Source: Rugalucina vietnamica | Lineage: Eukaryota > Mollusca > Bivalvia > Lucinida > Lucinidae | Assembly: GCA_964017185.1 (NCBI GenBank) | Contig: OZ024884.1 | Coordinates: 11,323,548 to 11,387,547 of the forward strand | DNA length: 64,000 nucleotides | Reading direction: 5' to 3' | Notes under the pieces: model-generated | Told to the model about the DNA's origin: nothing | The model's input: only the letters and a program-made list of their open reading frames with translations | Databases searched by the model: none | Made by a program: the position numbers and the translations under genes | In this document: positions 46,501-54,984 of the stretch, piece after piece | How the letters are laid out: every line of letters starts with the position of its first letter | Numbering within the stretch: position 1 is the first letter of the stretch

Positions 46501-49500
46501 ATAGTATACCCATGCTCCGTCGTCCGTCCGTCGTCGTCCGTCCGTCGTCCACAATTTCAAAGATCTTCTCCTCTGAAACTGCTTGGCCAATCAAAGCCAA
46601 ACTTCATGTGGAGCATCCTTAGGAAGGGGGAACGAAAGTTTATATAAATGGTCCAGGTCACATGACCAAGATGGCCGCCATGGCTATAAATAGCAAAAAC
46701 CTTTAAAAATCTTCTTCTCCAGAACCAGTGGGCCGATTTTCACGAAATTTGGTATGTAGCATCGGGGACGCGGGCCCATCATAGTTTATATAAATCATGA
46801 CCCTAGGATGACCTTGACGTATTTTACGGCAAGGTCAAGTTAGGTCGCCAATGCATTTGAATGGGAAAAAATGGTAAAATGCTATTTAATGGGTAAAACT
46901 TACTGGGAATAGGCAAATGGACAGAAGATTAATGTTAATGGAAAATTTTAGCCCCTGGGGGGTTGTCTGCCCCTGCCCCGGGGCTATATACATGTATATT
47001 TCCATAATAATGAAACATCTTCTCCCCTGAAACCGCTTGGCCAATCAAAGCCAAACTTCATATGGAGCATCCTTGGGAAGGGGGAAAGAAAGTTTATATA
47101 AATGGTCAAGGTCACATGATTAAGATGGCCGCCATGGCTATAAATAGAAAAAAAACTTAAAAATCTTCTTCTCAAGAACCAGAAGGCCTATGATTTTGAA
47201 ACTTGGCATGAAGCATCAGGCAATGGAGCTCTACAAAGTTTATATAAATCATGACCCTGGGATGACCTTGACCTTTTTTACAGCAAGGTCAACTTAGGCC
47301 GCCCATGCATTTGAATGGGAAAAAATAGGAAAATGTCATTTAATGGCAAAAAACTTGCTAAGAATGAGCAAATGGACAGAAGATTTATGTTTATGAAAAT
47401 ATTTTGGGCCCAGAGGGTTGTCTGCCCCTGCCCCGGGGCTATATACATGTGTATGACCATAATATTCAAACATCTTCTTCTCTGAAACCTCATGGTCAAT
47501 CAAAGCCAAACTTTATGTGGAGCATTCTTAGGAAGAGCAAATGAAAGTTTATATAAATGGTCAAGGTCACATGACCAAGATGGCCGCAATGGCTATAAAT
47601 AGCAAAAACCTTTGTAAATCTTCTTCTCTAGAACCAGAGGGCCTATGATTTTGAAACTTGGCATGAAGCATCAGGCAATAAAGCTCTACAAAGTTTATAT
47701 AAATCATGACCCTGGGATGACCTTGACCTTTTTTACGGCAAGGTCAACTTAGGTTGCCCACGCATTTGAATGGGGAAAATTGTTACAATGTCATTTGAAG
47801 GGCAAAACTTGCAGTAAATTGGCAAATGAAATGAATCTTTATGATTTAAAAAAGAAATTGACTCCAGAGGTTGCTCTGACCCTGCCCTGGGGTTATATAC
47901 ATGTATATTACCATTCTAGTCAAACAAGTTTATTGGTATATATCTCGGGTCTCAGGTGAGCGTTTACAGGACCATTGGTCCTCTGGTTTAGTTTTGAACC
48001 TGAATTTTCCACTAATTTTGACAATTTCAATGTTCATGAGCAGTTGAAATTTCATGCTCAGCTGAGCTGAGCATGAAACAAGTTTTATAACCTCAAGGCC
48101 TGAGCCATTTCATCACGATCCCAGTAAGAAAAACACATTTATGTTTGGTCATTGGCTTGTTATTTACTTTATAAAGCGAAATAAATCACCGGACGTGGAA
48201 AAATATGCTTTCTGCCATATTGTTTATTCAATGGGGTATAAGGGATTATATACTTAAAACCATTAAAAACGCAACTGATATACAGGTTATTTCTACCTTT
48301 CAGGGACACCTTGTGCGCTTTGTGTATAGCGAAGTTAGCTTGCCCCTCGCCCGAGAATCGTTCAGCGAAAACTGAACTCGATTTAGCACTTCTGGTTGAT
48401 TTTTGGGTGAAAAATGACAAAATCATTAAAATGTGATTTTAAACCCATTTAACCTTGCATAGCAACCCAATTTCAATGTGGAAGTATGCGGCCGAATACC
48501 AGCAACAATAAAAACGGTGTAATACCGACAATTCCACCTGATGGAACGACCAAGATTAATTTCCAAATGTTAAATTTTCGAAAAAATACCACAGATTTTG
48601 AGAATCTACCGAAACTTCAATAAAACAGAATCATTCCATAGTTTGGACACAGGAGATGTTACGTTCTAGCATATGGGTCCATTTTATGACAGTTTTAATT
48701 TTCAAAAATGGCATTCTTGAATTCACTTCCGGTTTTCATGTACTGACTTTGATGGCCTTTTATAAGATCAAAACTTGAAGAAAAAAAAACAATCTACGGA
48801 ATGGTTTACATAGACTTTAGAGCAATATTGGCATTGACCGAAAGTTTGAACACAAAAGAGCTAGTCATAATGGTTAACGTATAGCTGGATTGATAAGGTG
48901 CATTTGCTTTTGTTTTGTCCATGTTTGAGTTGTGTCCATTAATCGACAAACGCAGATCGCTTTACTTCACTTGCTAATTTAGCACAAGACGAATATGGCC
49001 TTCATATCGGGACGACAATTTCATGATTTTATATAATAACATTGTGGAAATATCCAAGAATAGTTGGATAGGTTATATGCTGAAAGTTGCGTTTTTATTG
49101 GCTTCAAGTATATATGAGCCTGTGCATGAGAAAACCAACAATTTGCATAGGCGAAAACAAAGCCGCAGATCAGCTTCGCGGTAACCGCGAAGCTGATCAG
49201 CGCCTTTGTTTTCGCTACATGGATAGTACAATCCCTCTCCTACTTAAATACAAAATTTCAAGCTGCTAACCATCTTCTGTGACTGTACACCCCGGTTTGT
49301 GTCAGACCTGGTCTGAACCCCAAATTGTTGTTTTTCTCATGCACAGGCTCAATTATTATATGGACATGTTATCCTGATGATATGGGGGCATCATGGACTA
49401 GTGGAGAGGTCCAGGGTTTGATCCACACTGGAGCCCAGTTGTGCCCTTGAGCAAGACACATTCCGCCCTCCCCCTCCCTACATATTACTGGTTTATACCC

Positions 49501-51709
49501 ATCATTCATGGGAATGGGATGTTAGGATGCTGTCTGATTTCAGTTTGCCAGGTTGAGCGATAACACAGATATGGATAGATTAAAGAGGTTTTTGAAGGAC
49601 CAATGGAAACTTCTAGACCCAAAACCAGAACTGCTCATTTCCCTGATTGGTTCTACACTAAACAAAAAACTTGTAGACAAGCTTGTTAAAAGTATTATGA
49701 AGGTAATTTTAGTGTAAACAAAGGATTAAAGCCTAAATGCGCTTAATGCGACTCACCTGAGCCAAAAGGCTCACAAGGTAAGCTTTAAATGTGAGCCGCG
49801 ACGCGAGGAAACCGGTCTCCAAGTTTTTGACCATTTCCGACACAAACCGGCCTATGCATTCAGAGGCTGGAAATTTTGGATTTAGAAAGTAGAATTGTTG
49901 ACTATCCATGTAGCGAAAACAAAGGCACTGATCAGCTTAGCAGTAGCAGATCTGCGGCATTGTTTTCGCATAGGCAAAAATCCAGTTTTCTCATGACATG
50001 GTTCAAATTATAGAATACGGGTAGACATGTCATTGTCCACCATTTTCAAAGATTTTCAACTCTGAAACTGCAAAGCCAAATTCTATGTTGAGCCTCTACT
50101 TGTATGGGAACGGAAGAGGAAACAAAAATTTGTGCAAATGGTTTAGGTCACACGACCAAGGTGGCTGCCATGGATACAAATAGCTAAAACCCTTTAAAAA
50201 ATTTCCCCTCCAGAACTAAATGGCCTTTGATCTTGAAAATTGGCATGGAGCATCATGGGCTCGAGCTCTACAAAGTTTGTATAAATATGATGGCCGTGGG
50301 AGGAAGTTGCTCTATTTTACAGCAGGATCAACTTTGGCTGCCTATTCATTTGGGTGGTGAAAACTGTTAAAATGTCATTTGAATTTGCAGGAAAGGGATA
50401 AATGGATTAAAGATTTATGATTCTGAATAAATGCCTCAGGAATAAGTATGCTCTTGTTATATGGGGCTATATATGCATACCATAATGTTCACATGTATTA
50501 ATGGTTACATATCTCAGGTGAGCGTTTACAGGAAAATTGGTCCTCTGTGTTTTGTAGATATCAAAATCTATGAACCTTATAATCCTAACGTCTGGCCTTG
50601 AGAATGATTTGGTCGCCAAGAAAATTGGAGACGCTGTGACAAGAGAACAAAGATGGACAACGGAAAGCAGTGATGCAGTTGTAGCGAAGTCAAAGATCAA
50701 ATGTGTCGGAATTACTTCCTGGGGAGCGTTGAAAGAGAATGAGAAACCAGTATTCAAGTCAAAGGTATGGAATAGCGGAAGAGCTTTAAAACATAAAACA
50801 TGAAGGTTTGCATATTTATAGCGTTTGCATATTTATAGTGTTTGCTTATTCATTAGTGTTTCAATTTATATGGAATTTGACTGCATGAAACATTGATATG
50901 TTCACAAATTTTGGCATAAATTTAGTATGCAAATAATTATTGATATTAGAGCAACAGGTTTCCAAATAGCAATACCTTTGATTATTAAGTTGCAATAAAT
51001 ATGAGCCTGTGCATGGGAAAACCAACAATCTGCATAGGCGAAAACAAAGACGCAGATCAGCTTCGCGGTAACCGCGAAGCTGATCAGCGCCTTTGTTTTC
51101 GCTGCTCGGATAGTACAATCTCTCTTCTTCTTAAATCCTAAATTTCAAGCTTCTAGCCTGCTTCTGTGACTGTACAGCCTGGTTTGTGTCGGACCTGGTC
51201 TGAAACCCAAATTGTTGGTTTTCTCATGCACAGGCTCATATTGAGTAGGTATACATTTTGCCAGTAAGCATGCAGAGCATGGCCATCTCACTGAAATCGC
51301 AAAGTTTGGCAGTTGCACTGTGTCTGTCAGACTGGCACCATCTGACATCATCTGACATGTAGTAAAAATTAGGAGAAGAACTCTATAAGTACTTGTGCTT
51401 TCGTTCTCATCCTATGATTTGTATTTGTCATTATTTTTGTATGTTGTATTGAGTATCGAATAAATATGTTTAAACAAGTAAAAATTGTTGACTGGAATTT
51501 TAAGCCAAAACCAAGTCCAACCAAAAAATTCTATTTCCAGGATGGTAAAACTGATATCTATAAAATACCAAAAAATAGAAACTCTAACGGCCACTCATGC
51601 GTGCTGAATCCTGGTCATAAATACTTCCTCTTGGTTGACACGGGAACCACGTGGGAATTATCTCGAGAGCTGTTTAAATTCTGTTCGGAACTTCAAGAGA
51701 AGATGAAAG
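31477..51709 (+). CDS. TRPM-type cation channel, N-terminal exons (partial)
   Basis: Nine exons with GT/AG borders, joined in one phase-consistent frame of 449 codons: 31477-31531, 32142-32461, 36097-36209, 38522-38577, 44459-44612, 45942-46056, 49544-49702, 50558-50764, 51541-51709. The protein starts with a Ser/Gly/Gln-rich segment (about 19-125), then the TRPM N-terminal homology region: KCKCG (163-167), GYKWDP, EFGDIEF, ARLSDNTD with WKL, ELLISLIGS (a SLOG-like fold in place of LLISVTGG), VGITSWGAL (for VGIAPWG) and KYFLLVDTGT (for HFILVDDGT). In the family this region binds nucleotides or ADP-ribose and precedes the six-helix pore. Pore, TRP helix and any C-terminal enzyme domain must lie beyond the window; nothing further was found up to 64000. 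TRPM2-like is the closest resemblance by eye; the subtype is unsure. The glycine-rich SLOG loop looks poorly conserved. Confidence 0.8.
31600..31770 (-). mobile_element. MITE family P, worn copy
   Basis: Keeps AAGCTTGAAATTTTGGATTT, a GCTGATCA/AGCTGATC pair and TCTGGTTTTCTCATGACTTGG. The outer end on the left is lost. It lies in the first coding intron. Confidence 0.6.
32142..32461 (+). CDS. TRPM-like exon, Ser/Gly/Gln-rich
   Basis: Acceptor TTCTTCTCAAAG and donor GTAAAAG; phase 1 in, phase 0 out. It contains a twofold repeat of about 26 residues, each starting NESGQGT and reaching GAQQQ. Probably disordered. Confidence 0.65.
33096..35236 (+). mobile_element. AGCTCACC rolling-circle-like repeat, type B, copy 1
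   Basis: Head TTAGCTCACCTGAGCCGAAG, a CGTCCGTC run, four units of about 460 bp (starting near 33196, 33658, 34109 and 34575), then a tail with CAGGTGAGCG, GGACCAATGGTCC and CTCTGGTT. Each unit has CACATGACCAAGATGGCCGC, GATGACCTTGACCT and AGGTCAAGGTCA. Open frames across it are shadows of the repeat. Confidence 0.85.
35304..35447. repeat. Foldback hairpin, 144 bp
   Basis: The arms TGCTTTTTTCGGTGAATACC and onward to GAGTTGAAAACAT are answered by ATGTTTTCAACTC through GGTATTCACCTCAAAAAAGC. The loop is near CGTGCTGCGCAC. Confidence 0.8.
35467..35703 (-). mobile_element. MITE family P, full copy, 237 bp
   Basis: Inverted ends TGAGCCTGTGCATGAGAAAA and complement. An inner palindrome GATCAGCTTCGCGG/CCGCGAAGCTGATC is flanked by AACAAAGGCGC and GCGTCTTTGTT. 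Orientation is opposite to the three other full copies. In TRPM intron 2 of the list. Confidence 0.9.
35785..36018 (+). mobile_element. MITE family Q, copy 3
   Basis: AAAACTTGCCCATGTAATGT at the start; a central TTGATTGTTGGTACA/ACCCACAATCAA pair; it ends near TTGGACATGTTTT, 80 bases before an exon. Confidence 0.75.
36097..36209 (+). CDS. TRPM-like exon
   Basis: Acceptor TAATTGCAG, donor GTAAGT, phase 0 in and 2 out. It codes LHGFNSKMCIKFLPSRR and on to SNYDRKNIK. Confidence 0.75.
36270..36435. repeat. Near-perfect foldback, about 166 bp
   Basis: The arms ATTGACTGTTGAGTCATTGA through CTACCAATATTGAC and the complement surround CGAGGCGAAGCCGAG. It starts 60 bases after an exon. Confidence 0.85.
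36880..37110 (+). mobile_element. MITE family P, worn copy
   Basis: Recognisable by AACCCAATAATCTGC, AACAAAGGCGCAGACC, AGCGAAGCTGATCAG and AAATTGTTGGTTTTCCC ending AAAGGCTCATA. Confidence 0.7.
37151..38481. mobile_element. Mariner/Tc1-like element, 1.33 kb, no transposase seen
   Basis: Inverted ends TACGAGGRRCATTYATTAAG extend to TCYTGAAA, flanked by TA on both sides (37149-37150, 38482-38483). Length and TA target fit Tc1/mariner. No DDE/D frame is visible, so it is decayed or non-autonomous. It fills most of one TRPM intron. Confidence 0.6.
38522..38577 (+). CDS. TRPM-like exon with Cys-Cys-His motif
   Basis: Acceptor TTATGTTCTAG, donor GTAAAT. It codes KCKCGLAFKDHWKGD, matching the conserved C.CG...H motif of TRPM N-termini. 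The mariner-like element ends only 40 bases upstream. Confidence 0.8.
38602..38831 (-). mobile_element. MITE family P, worn copy
   Basis: ATGAGCCTTCACATGA, CAGACTGTACAGCCAC, AAGCTTGAAATTTCAG, GGGGCTGATCAGC and ATATTGTTGGCTTTTTGATG mark the family plan. Confidence 0.65.
38860..39290. mobile_element. Jumble of P and Q MITE fragments
   Basis: 38860-38990 is a worn P piece (CAGCCTGTACAGCTG, TGTGTAGCGAAAAG). 39060-39210 is a Q piece (CACATGCAATACAGACATT, ACATTAGTTGTGG, GTTAGAACCGCCTC). 39215-39290 is another P end (GCGCATGGGAAAACCAACAA, AGCGAAAACAAAGGCGCA). Confidence 0.6.
39356..41477 (+). mobile_element. AGCTCACC rolling-circle-like repeat, type B, copy 2
   Basis: Same build as the copy at 33096: head, four units of about 465 bp (near 39433, 39900, 40367, 40829), tail ending GGACCAATGGTCC and CTCTGGTT. 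In the long intron before the exon at 44459. Confidence 0.85.
41615..44126. mobile_element. Element with 525-bp terminal inverted repeats
   Basis: TIRs 41615-42139 and 43602-44126 are nearly identical inverted copies starting CACTGGTGGTAATCAGGGG. Six bases ATCATT flank both ends (41609-41614, 44127-44132), and their removal restores the host repeat. Each TIR holds the same 134-codon frame (41636-42040 minus; 43701-44105 plus). The 1.46-kb core has no recognisable gene. Within a TIR, GAGCTAGTCCTCTCGAC occurs twice. Superfamily not assignable; a non-autonomous DNA element, and young, because the TIRs differ at only a few bases. Confidence 0.8.
42266..42336 (+). repeat. Tandem duplication, 35-bp unit, two copies
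   Basis: TATGATTTATAAATATCAGG followed by AGAAATGGGATA occurs twice in a row inside the core of the long-TIR element. Confidence 0.8.
44459..44612 (+). CDS. TRPM-like exon
   Basis: Acceptor CTGTTTCAG, donor GTAGGA. It codes from DLPLLYPTVQDV to GYKWDPNRLYHSGQ; the KWDP motif matches TRPM proteins. Confidence 0.8.
44661..44803. repeat. Foldback element, about 143 bp
   Basis: GATCAAGTTGATTTT, TTAACATTCGTTAGGTCCC and GAGTGTTGAAAAC on the left are answered by GTTTTCAAACTCCC, GGGACCTAGCCAATGTTAA and TTTTTGATC on the right. Confidence 0.75.
45146..45470. mobile_element. MITE, about 320 bp, TTTGTTTGCAATTGCCTACC ends
   Basis: The left end TTTGTTTGCAATTGCCTACC and the right GGTAGGCAATTGCAAACAAA are exact complements. 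Inside are CCTACCTACCCA blocks near both ends. No coding content. Confidence 0.75.
45632..45868 (+). mobile_element. MITE family P, full copy, 237 bp
   Basis: Inverted TGAGCCTGTGCGTGAGAAAA ends and a perfect inner palindrome around CGCGGTAACCGCG. Frames through it give peptides with ENKDADQLRG, which are not genes. Confidence 0.9.
45942..46056 (+). CDS. TRPM-like exon
   Basis: Acceptor TTGTGTTTAG, donor GTCAGT. It codes VDREMSLQQHTMIEAEG then EFGDIEF, the conserved FGDI motif. Confidence 0.8.
46078..46345 (+). mobile_element. MITE family Q, copy 4
   Basis: CCCATGTAATATACAGAGG at the start, AAAACATTAATTGTGGGTA in the middle, CCTGTACACCCCAGTTTTGC and GGGGTATAAGAGTGTATA near the end. Confidence 0.7.
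46385..46456. repeat. Perfect 72-bp palindrome without spacer
   Basis: The two 36-base halves 46385-46420 and 46421-46456 are exact reverse complements, with centre CCAACAATTGTTGG and outer CTGCTCATAAATG. It can extrude as a full cruciform. Confidence 0.9.
46465..47988 (+). mobile_element. AGCTCACC rolling-circle-like repeat, type A, copy 2
   Basis: Head, three units of about 455 bp, and the tail GGACCATTGGTCC with CTCTGGTT, closely matching 29205-30730. In the intron before the exon at 49544. Confidence 0.85.
48102..49114. other. Intron sequence, no recognisable feature
   Basis: AT-rich; no repeat ends or coding similarity seen. Confidence 0.4.
49115..49351 (+). mobile_element. MITE family P, full copy, 237 bp
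   Basis: Same ends and inner palindrome as 45632-45868, and exactly the same length. Confidence 0.9.
49383..49475 (+). mobile_element. tRNA-derived SINE with V-type core, fragment
   Basis: A shortened tRNA-like head (CATGGACTAGTGGAGAGGTC, GGGTTTGATCC) is followed by GTTGTGCCCTTGAGCAAGAC and ACATTCCGCC. The last block matches the V-SINE core TGTGCCCTTGAGCAAGGCAC known from fish and other animals. It ends within 70 bases of the acceptor of the exon at 49544. Confidence 0.65.
49544..49702 (+). CDS. TRPM-like exon, SLOG region
   Basis: Acceptor CTGATTTCAG; an alternative CAG eight bases later would break the frame. Donor GTAATT. It codes FARLSDNTDMDRLKRF, then DQWKL and ELLISLIGS, as in TRPM strand 1 of the SLOG fold. 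Confidence 0.85.
49750..50548 (+). mobile_element. AGCTCACC rolling-circle-like repeat, short worn copy
   Basis: Head GACTCACCTGAGCCAAAAGG; after a MITE P insertion it continues with TTTTCAAAGATTTTCAACTC and a single type A-like unit, then the tail CTCAGGTGAGCGTTTACAGG and TTGGTCCTCTG. Its end merges with the pyrimidine tract of the next exon's acceptor (50557). Confidence 0.75.
49793..50008 (-). mobile_element. MITE family P, worn copy inside the repeat
   Basis: TGAGCCGCGACGCGAGGAAA at the start, GACACAAACCGGCC, TGTAGCGAAAACAAAGGCAC, CTGATCAGCTTAGC and CCAGTTTTCTCATGACATGG. Confidence 0.7.
50558..50764 (+). CDS. TRPM-like exon, SLOG region
   Basis: Acceptor TGTTTTGTAG, donor GTATGG, phase 0 on both sides. 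It codes MNLIILTSGLEND, then KKIGDAV and KCVGITSWGAL. The acceptor's pyrimidine tract coincides with the 3' end of a rolling-circle-like repeat (49750-50548). Confidence 0.85.
51002..51238 (+). mobile_element. MITE family P, full copy, 237 bp
   Basis: Inverted TGAGCCTGTGCATGGGAAAA ends and the CGCGGTAACCGCG palindrome; same length as the three other full copies. Confidence 0.9.
51541..51709 (+). CDS. TRPM-like exon, SLOG region
   Basis: Acceptor TTCTATTTCCAG, donor GTATTC, phase 1 out. It codes NRNSNGHSCVLNPG then KYFLLVDTGT, the conserved LVDDGT-type motif. The last exon seen. Confidence 0.85.
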
Positions 51710-51726
51710 GTATTCGCGTCACAAAA

Positions 51727-51985
51727 TCATGCCCTTGCAATGAACAGTGACTTTTTAGCTGTAAAAATGAAAACTTTTCAGTTTAAAATTTTTTAATATT
51801 TTTCTCGTTTTTGCTCATAACTTTAATTGTGGGTAAAAGTTAGAACAACCTCGCCAAGACGGTTCCAATGAGTACCCACAATCTATGTATGGGAACAAAA
51901 AATAAGAAAAATAGTATACCCATGTAGACCCCATTTTTAGCTACATAAATGTGGGGTGTAAGGGACATTCGCAGACATGTTTTCC
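51727..51985 (+). mobile_element. MITE family Q, copy 5
   Basis: ATCATGCCCTTGCAATGAAC at the start; a TTAATTGTGGGTAAAAGTTA and ACCCACAATCTATG pair; it ends CGCAGACATGTTTTCC. It starts a few bases after the last TRPM exon. Confidence 0.7.
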
Positions 51986-52846
51986 TGGTTGTTCAATTGA
52001 TTGTGATACTGGAATTTTTTTTCAAAAACTTTCTATTTTTGATCTTAAGTGTGTTTCCCAGTGTCTGATAGTGATTTTCCACATATACTTTGCAACTGTT
52101 TAAATTTAGATGGGAATATTTTCTTGGCGCAATTGAGCATGAATAACTTTCCTATCGTCCTCCACACAAAGATTTTCTGAGAAAAAATAAAAAACATTAT
52201 CAGAGGCAAGTTTTTTAACTTTAGTAGCGAGTTCTTGAACAATAATGAGAATAGTAGCGAAAAGTAAGTCACAAACATTGCGGAAAATTTCTAAGTATAC
52301 CCTAGGAATTTGATATTGTTTGTATCCAAGCTAAATGCAATTTTTAGCTCACCTGAGCCGAAGGCTCACAAGGTGAGCTTATAGTATGATAGTCGAGCCG
52401 TCGTCCGTGCGTCGTCATCGTCCGTCGTCAACATTTTCAAACAACTTCTCCTCTGAAGCTGCCAGGTCTAATCTTTTCATATTTCACATATAGCATCTAC
52501 AGATGGGGGGAACGAATATTTGTGTTTTTATTTTGATCGGATAAGAACTCTGGTTGCTATGGCAAGTTTCCATTGACTTGTATGGATAAAAGTGGAAATT
52601 GGCATTTTCCGTTGTCAGGCTGGGGATATTTGAATTTTGTTTTTACATAAAGGTTTATTGAGTAGTCCTTCACGTTTAAGACAACTTTGTAAAAATCACT
52701 TTATTCATATGGTTGCTATAGCAACATAAAGGGTAAATTTTCGAAAAAAATATTCAAAAATCTTCTCAGAAGCCGTATGGGTGATGAAGCTGAAATTTAG
52801 CATATGTGCTTATGACATACGCCTGTACAAAGTTTGTGTTTTTTAT

Positions 52847-54984
52847 TAGCTCACCTGAGCCGAAGGCTCACAAGGTGAGCTTATAGGATAGCCATGATCC
52901 GGCGTCCGTCCGTCATTCGTCATCGTCATCCACAATTTCAAAGATCTTCTTCTCTGAAACCGCTTGGCCAATGTCGTTGAAATTTTATGTGGCGCCTCCT
53001 TGGGTGGTGGCATTGTAATTTTGATCGGGATATCTTGGTCGCATGACCAAAATGGCCGCCACGCCCATATATGGTAAAAACCACTCAAAAATCTTCTTCT
53101 CCAGAACCGGTGGGCCGATTTCCACGAAACTTGGTATGTAGCATCAGGGACTTCAGCCCATTATAGTTTGATAAAATGATGACCCTTGGATGACCTTGAC
53201 CTATTTGACGGCAAGGTCAAATTTGGATAGGCTTTTACATGGGAAAAAGTGAAAACTATGGATTTTTTGAAAACTATTGCAGCCTGAGGCCTGAAAAGTG
53301 GTAGATGCAAACAACTAATGGAGTAGATGAAGGTATGTGATTAATTTAGGTCAAGGTCATCTCTTGACCTTGGCCAGTCTGTCGTCCATACACGTTTTTC
53401 AAAGATCTTCTTCTCTGAAACTGCTTGGCCAATCAAAGTGAAATTTTATGTGGAGCATCCATGGATAGGGGAGACAAAAGTTTGATCGCGAAATCCAGGT
53501 CACATGACCAAGATGGCCGCCACACCCATATATGGTAAAAACCACTCAAAATTCTTCTTCTCCAGAACCGGTGGGCCGATTTCCACGAAACTTTGTATGT
53601 AGCATTGGGGACTTCAGCCCAATATAGTTTGATAAAATGATGACCCTTGGATGACCTTGACCTATTTTACGGCAAGGTCAAATTTGGAAACATATGCTTT
53701 TACATGGGAAAAAGTGAAAACTATGGATTTTTTGAAAAATTATTGCAGCCTGAGGCCTGAAAAGTGGTAGATGCAAACAACTAATGGAGTAGATGAAGGT
53801 ATGTGATTAATTTAGGTCAAGGTCATCTCTTGACCTTGGGCAGTCTGTCATCCATACACACTTTTTAAAGATCTTCTTCTCTGAAACTGCTTGGCCAATC
53901 AAAGTGAAATTTTATGTGGAGCATCCATGAGTAGGGGAGACGAAAGTTTGATTGCGAAATCCAGGTCACATGACCAAGATGGCCGCCACGCCCATATATG
54001 GTAAAAACCACTCAAAAATCTTCTTCTCAAGAACCGGCAGGCCGATTTTCACGAAACTTGGTATGTAGCATTTGGGACTCCAGCCCATCATAGTTTGATC
54101 AAATGATGACCATAGTATGACCTTGACCTATTTTACGGCAATGTCAATTTTGGAAACATAGGCTTTTACATTGGAAAAGTGAAACTATGGATTTTTTGAA
54201 AACTGTTGCAGCCAGAGACCTGAAAAGTGGTAGATGCAAACAACTAATGGAGTAGATGAAGGTATGTGATTAATTGAGGTCAAGGTCATCTCTTGACCTT
54301 GGCCAGTCTGTTGTCCATACACATTTTTCAAAGATCTTCTTCTCTGAAACTGCTCGGCCAATCAAAGTGAAATTTTATGTGGAGCGTCTATGGATAGGGG
54401 GAACGAAAGTTTGATCGCGAAGTTCGGGTCACATGACCAAGATGGCTGCCATGCCCAACTATGGTAAAAACCACTCAAATATCTTCTTCTCCAGAACCGG
54501 CTGGCCGATTTACGCGAAACTTGGTATGTAGCATTTGGGACTCCAGCCCATCATAGTTTCTTGAAATAATGACCCTAGGATGACCTTGACCTATTTTAAG
54601 GCAATGTCAATTTTGGAAACATAGGCTTTTACACGGGAAAAGGCGAAAACAGTGGAAATTTTGGAAAACTGGTGCAGTCTGAGACCTGAAAGTTGCTAGA
54701 TGCAGACTTTGGAGTCAATGAAGGTAAGTAATTAATGAAGGCCGAGGTCATTTCTTGACCTTGACCCCAGGTCATTTAAATATCAAAATTAAAATTATGG
54801 TTTTCTCAGAAATCACTGGGTTTGGAAACTATTGAAGCCTGAGACCTGAAACTTTGCAGATGCAGACAACTTATGAAGTCAATAAAGGTGTGTGAGTATT
54901 CAAGGTCAAGGTCATTTCATGATGACTTAATACTCCAAGATCAGGCTTCAGGTGAGCGTTCTCAGGACCAATGGTCTTCTGGTT
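52847..54984 (+). mobile_element. AGCTCACC rolling-circle-like repeat, type B, copy 3
   Basis: Head TTAGCTCACCTGAGCCGAAG, four units (near 52937, 53398, 53865, 54327), tail GGACCAATGGTCTTCTGGTT. The flanks join to TTTTTATTGTCYTTGTCC, present uninterrupted at 55294-55311, so the ends are fixed and no clear target duplication was made. Confidence 0.85.

Larger units (their letters stand above)
46338..48101. mobile_element. Foldback element split by a rolling-circle-like repeat
   Basis: Outer ends AGGTTATAAAACTT, then TTCATGCTCAGCTCA, with complements at 48060-48101. Inner arms are weaker (CTGCTCATAAATGTT versus AATGTTCATGAGCAG). The type A repeat at 46465-47988 sits inside. Confidence 0.65.
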
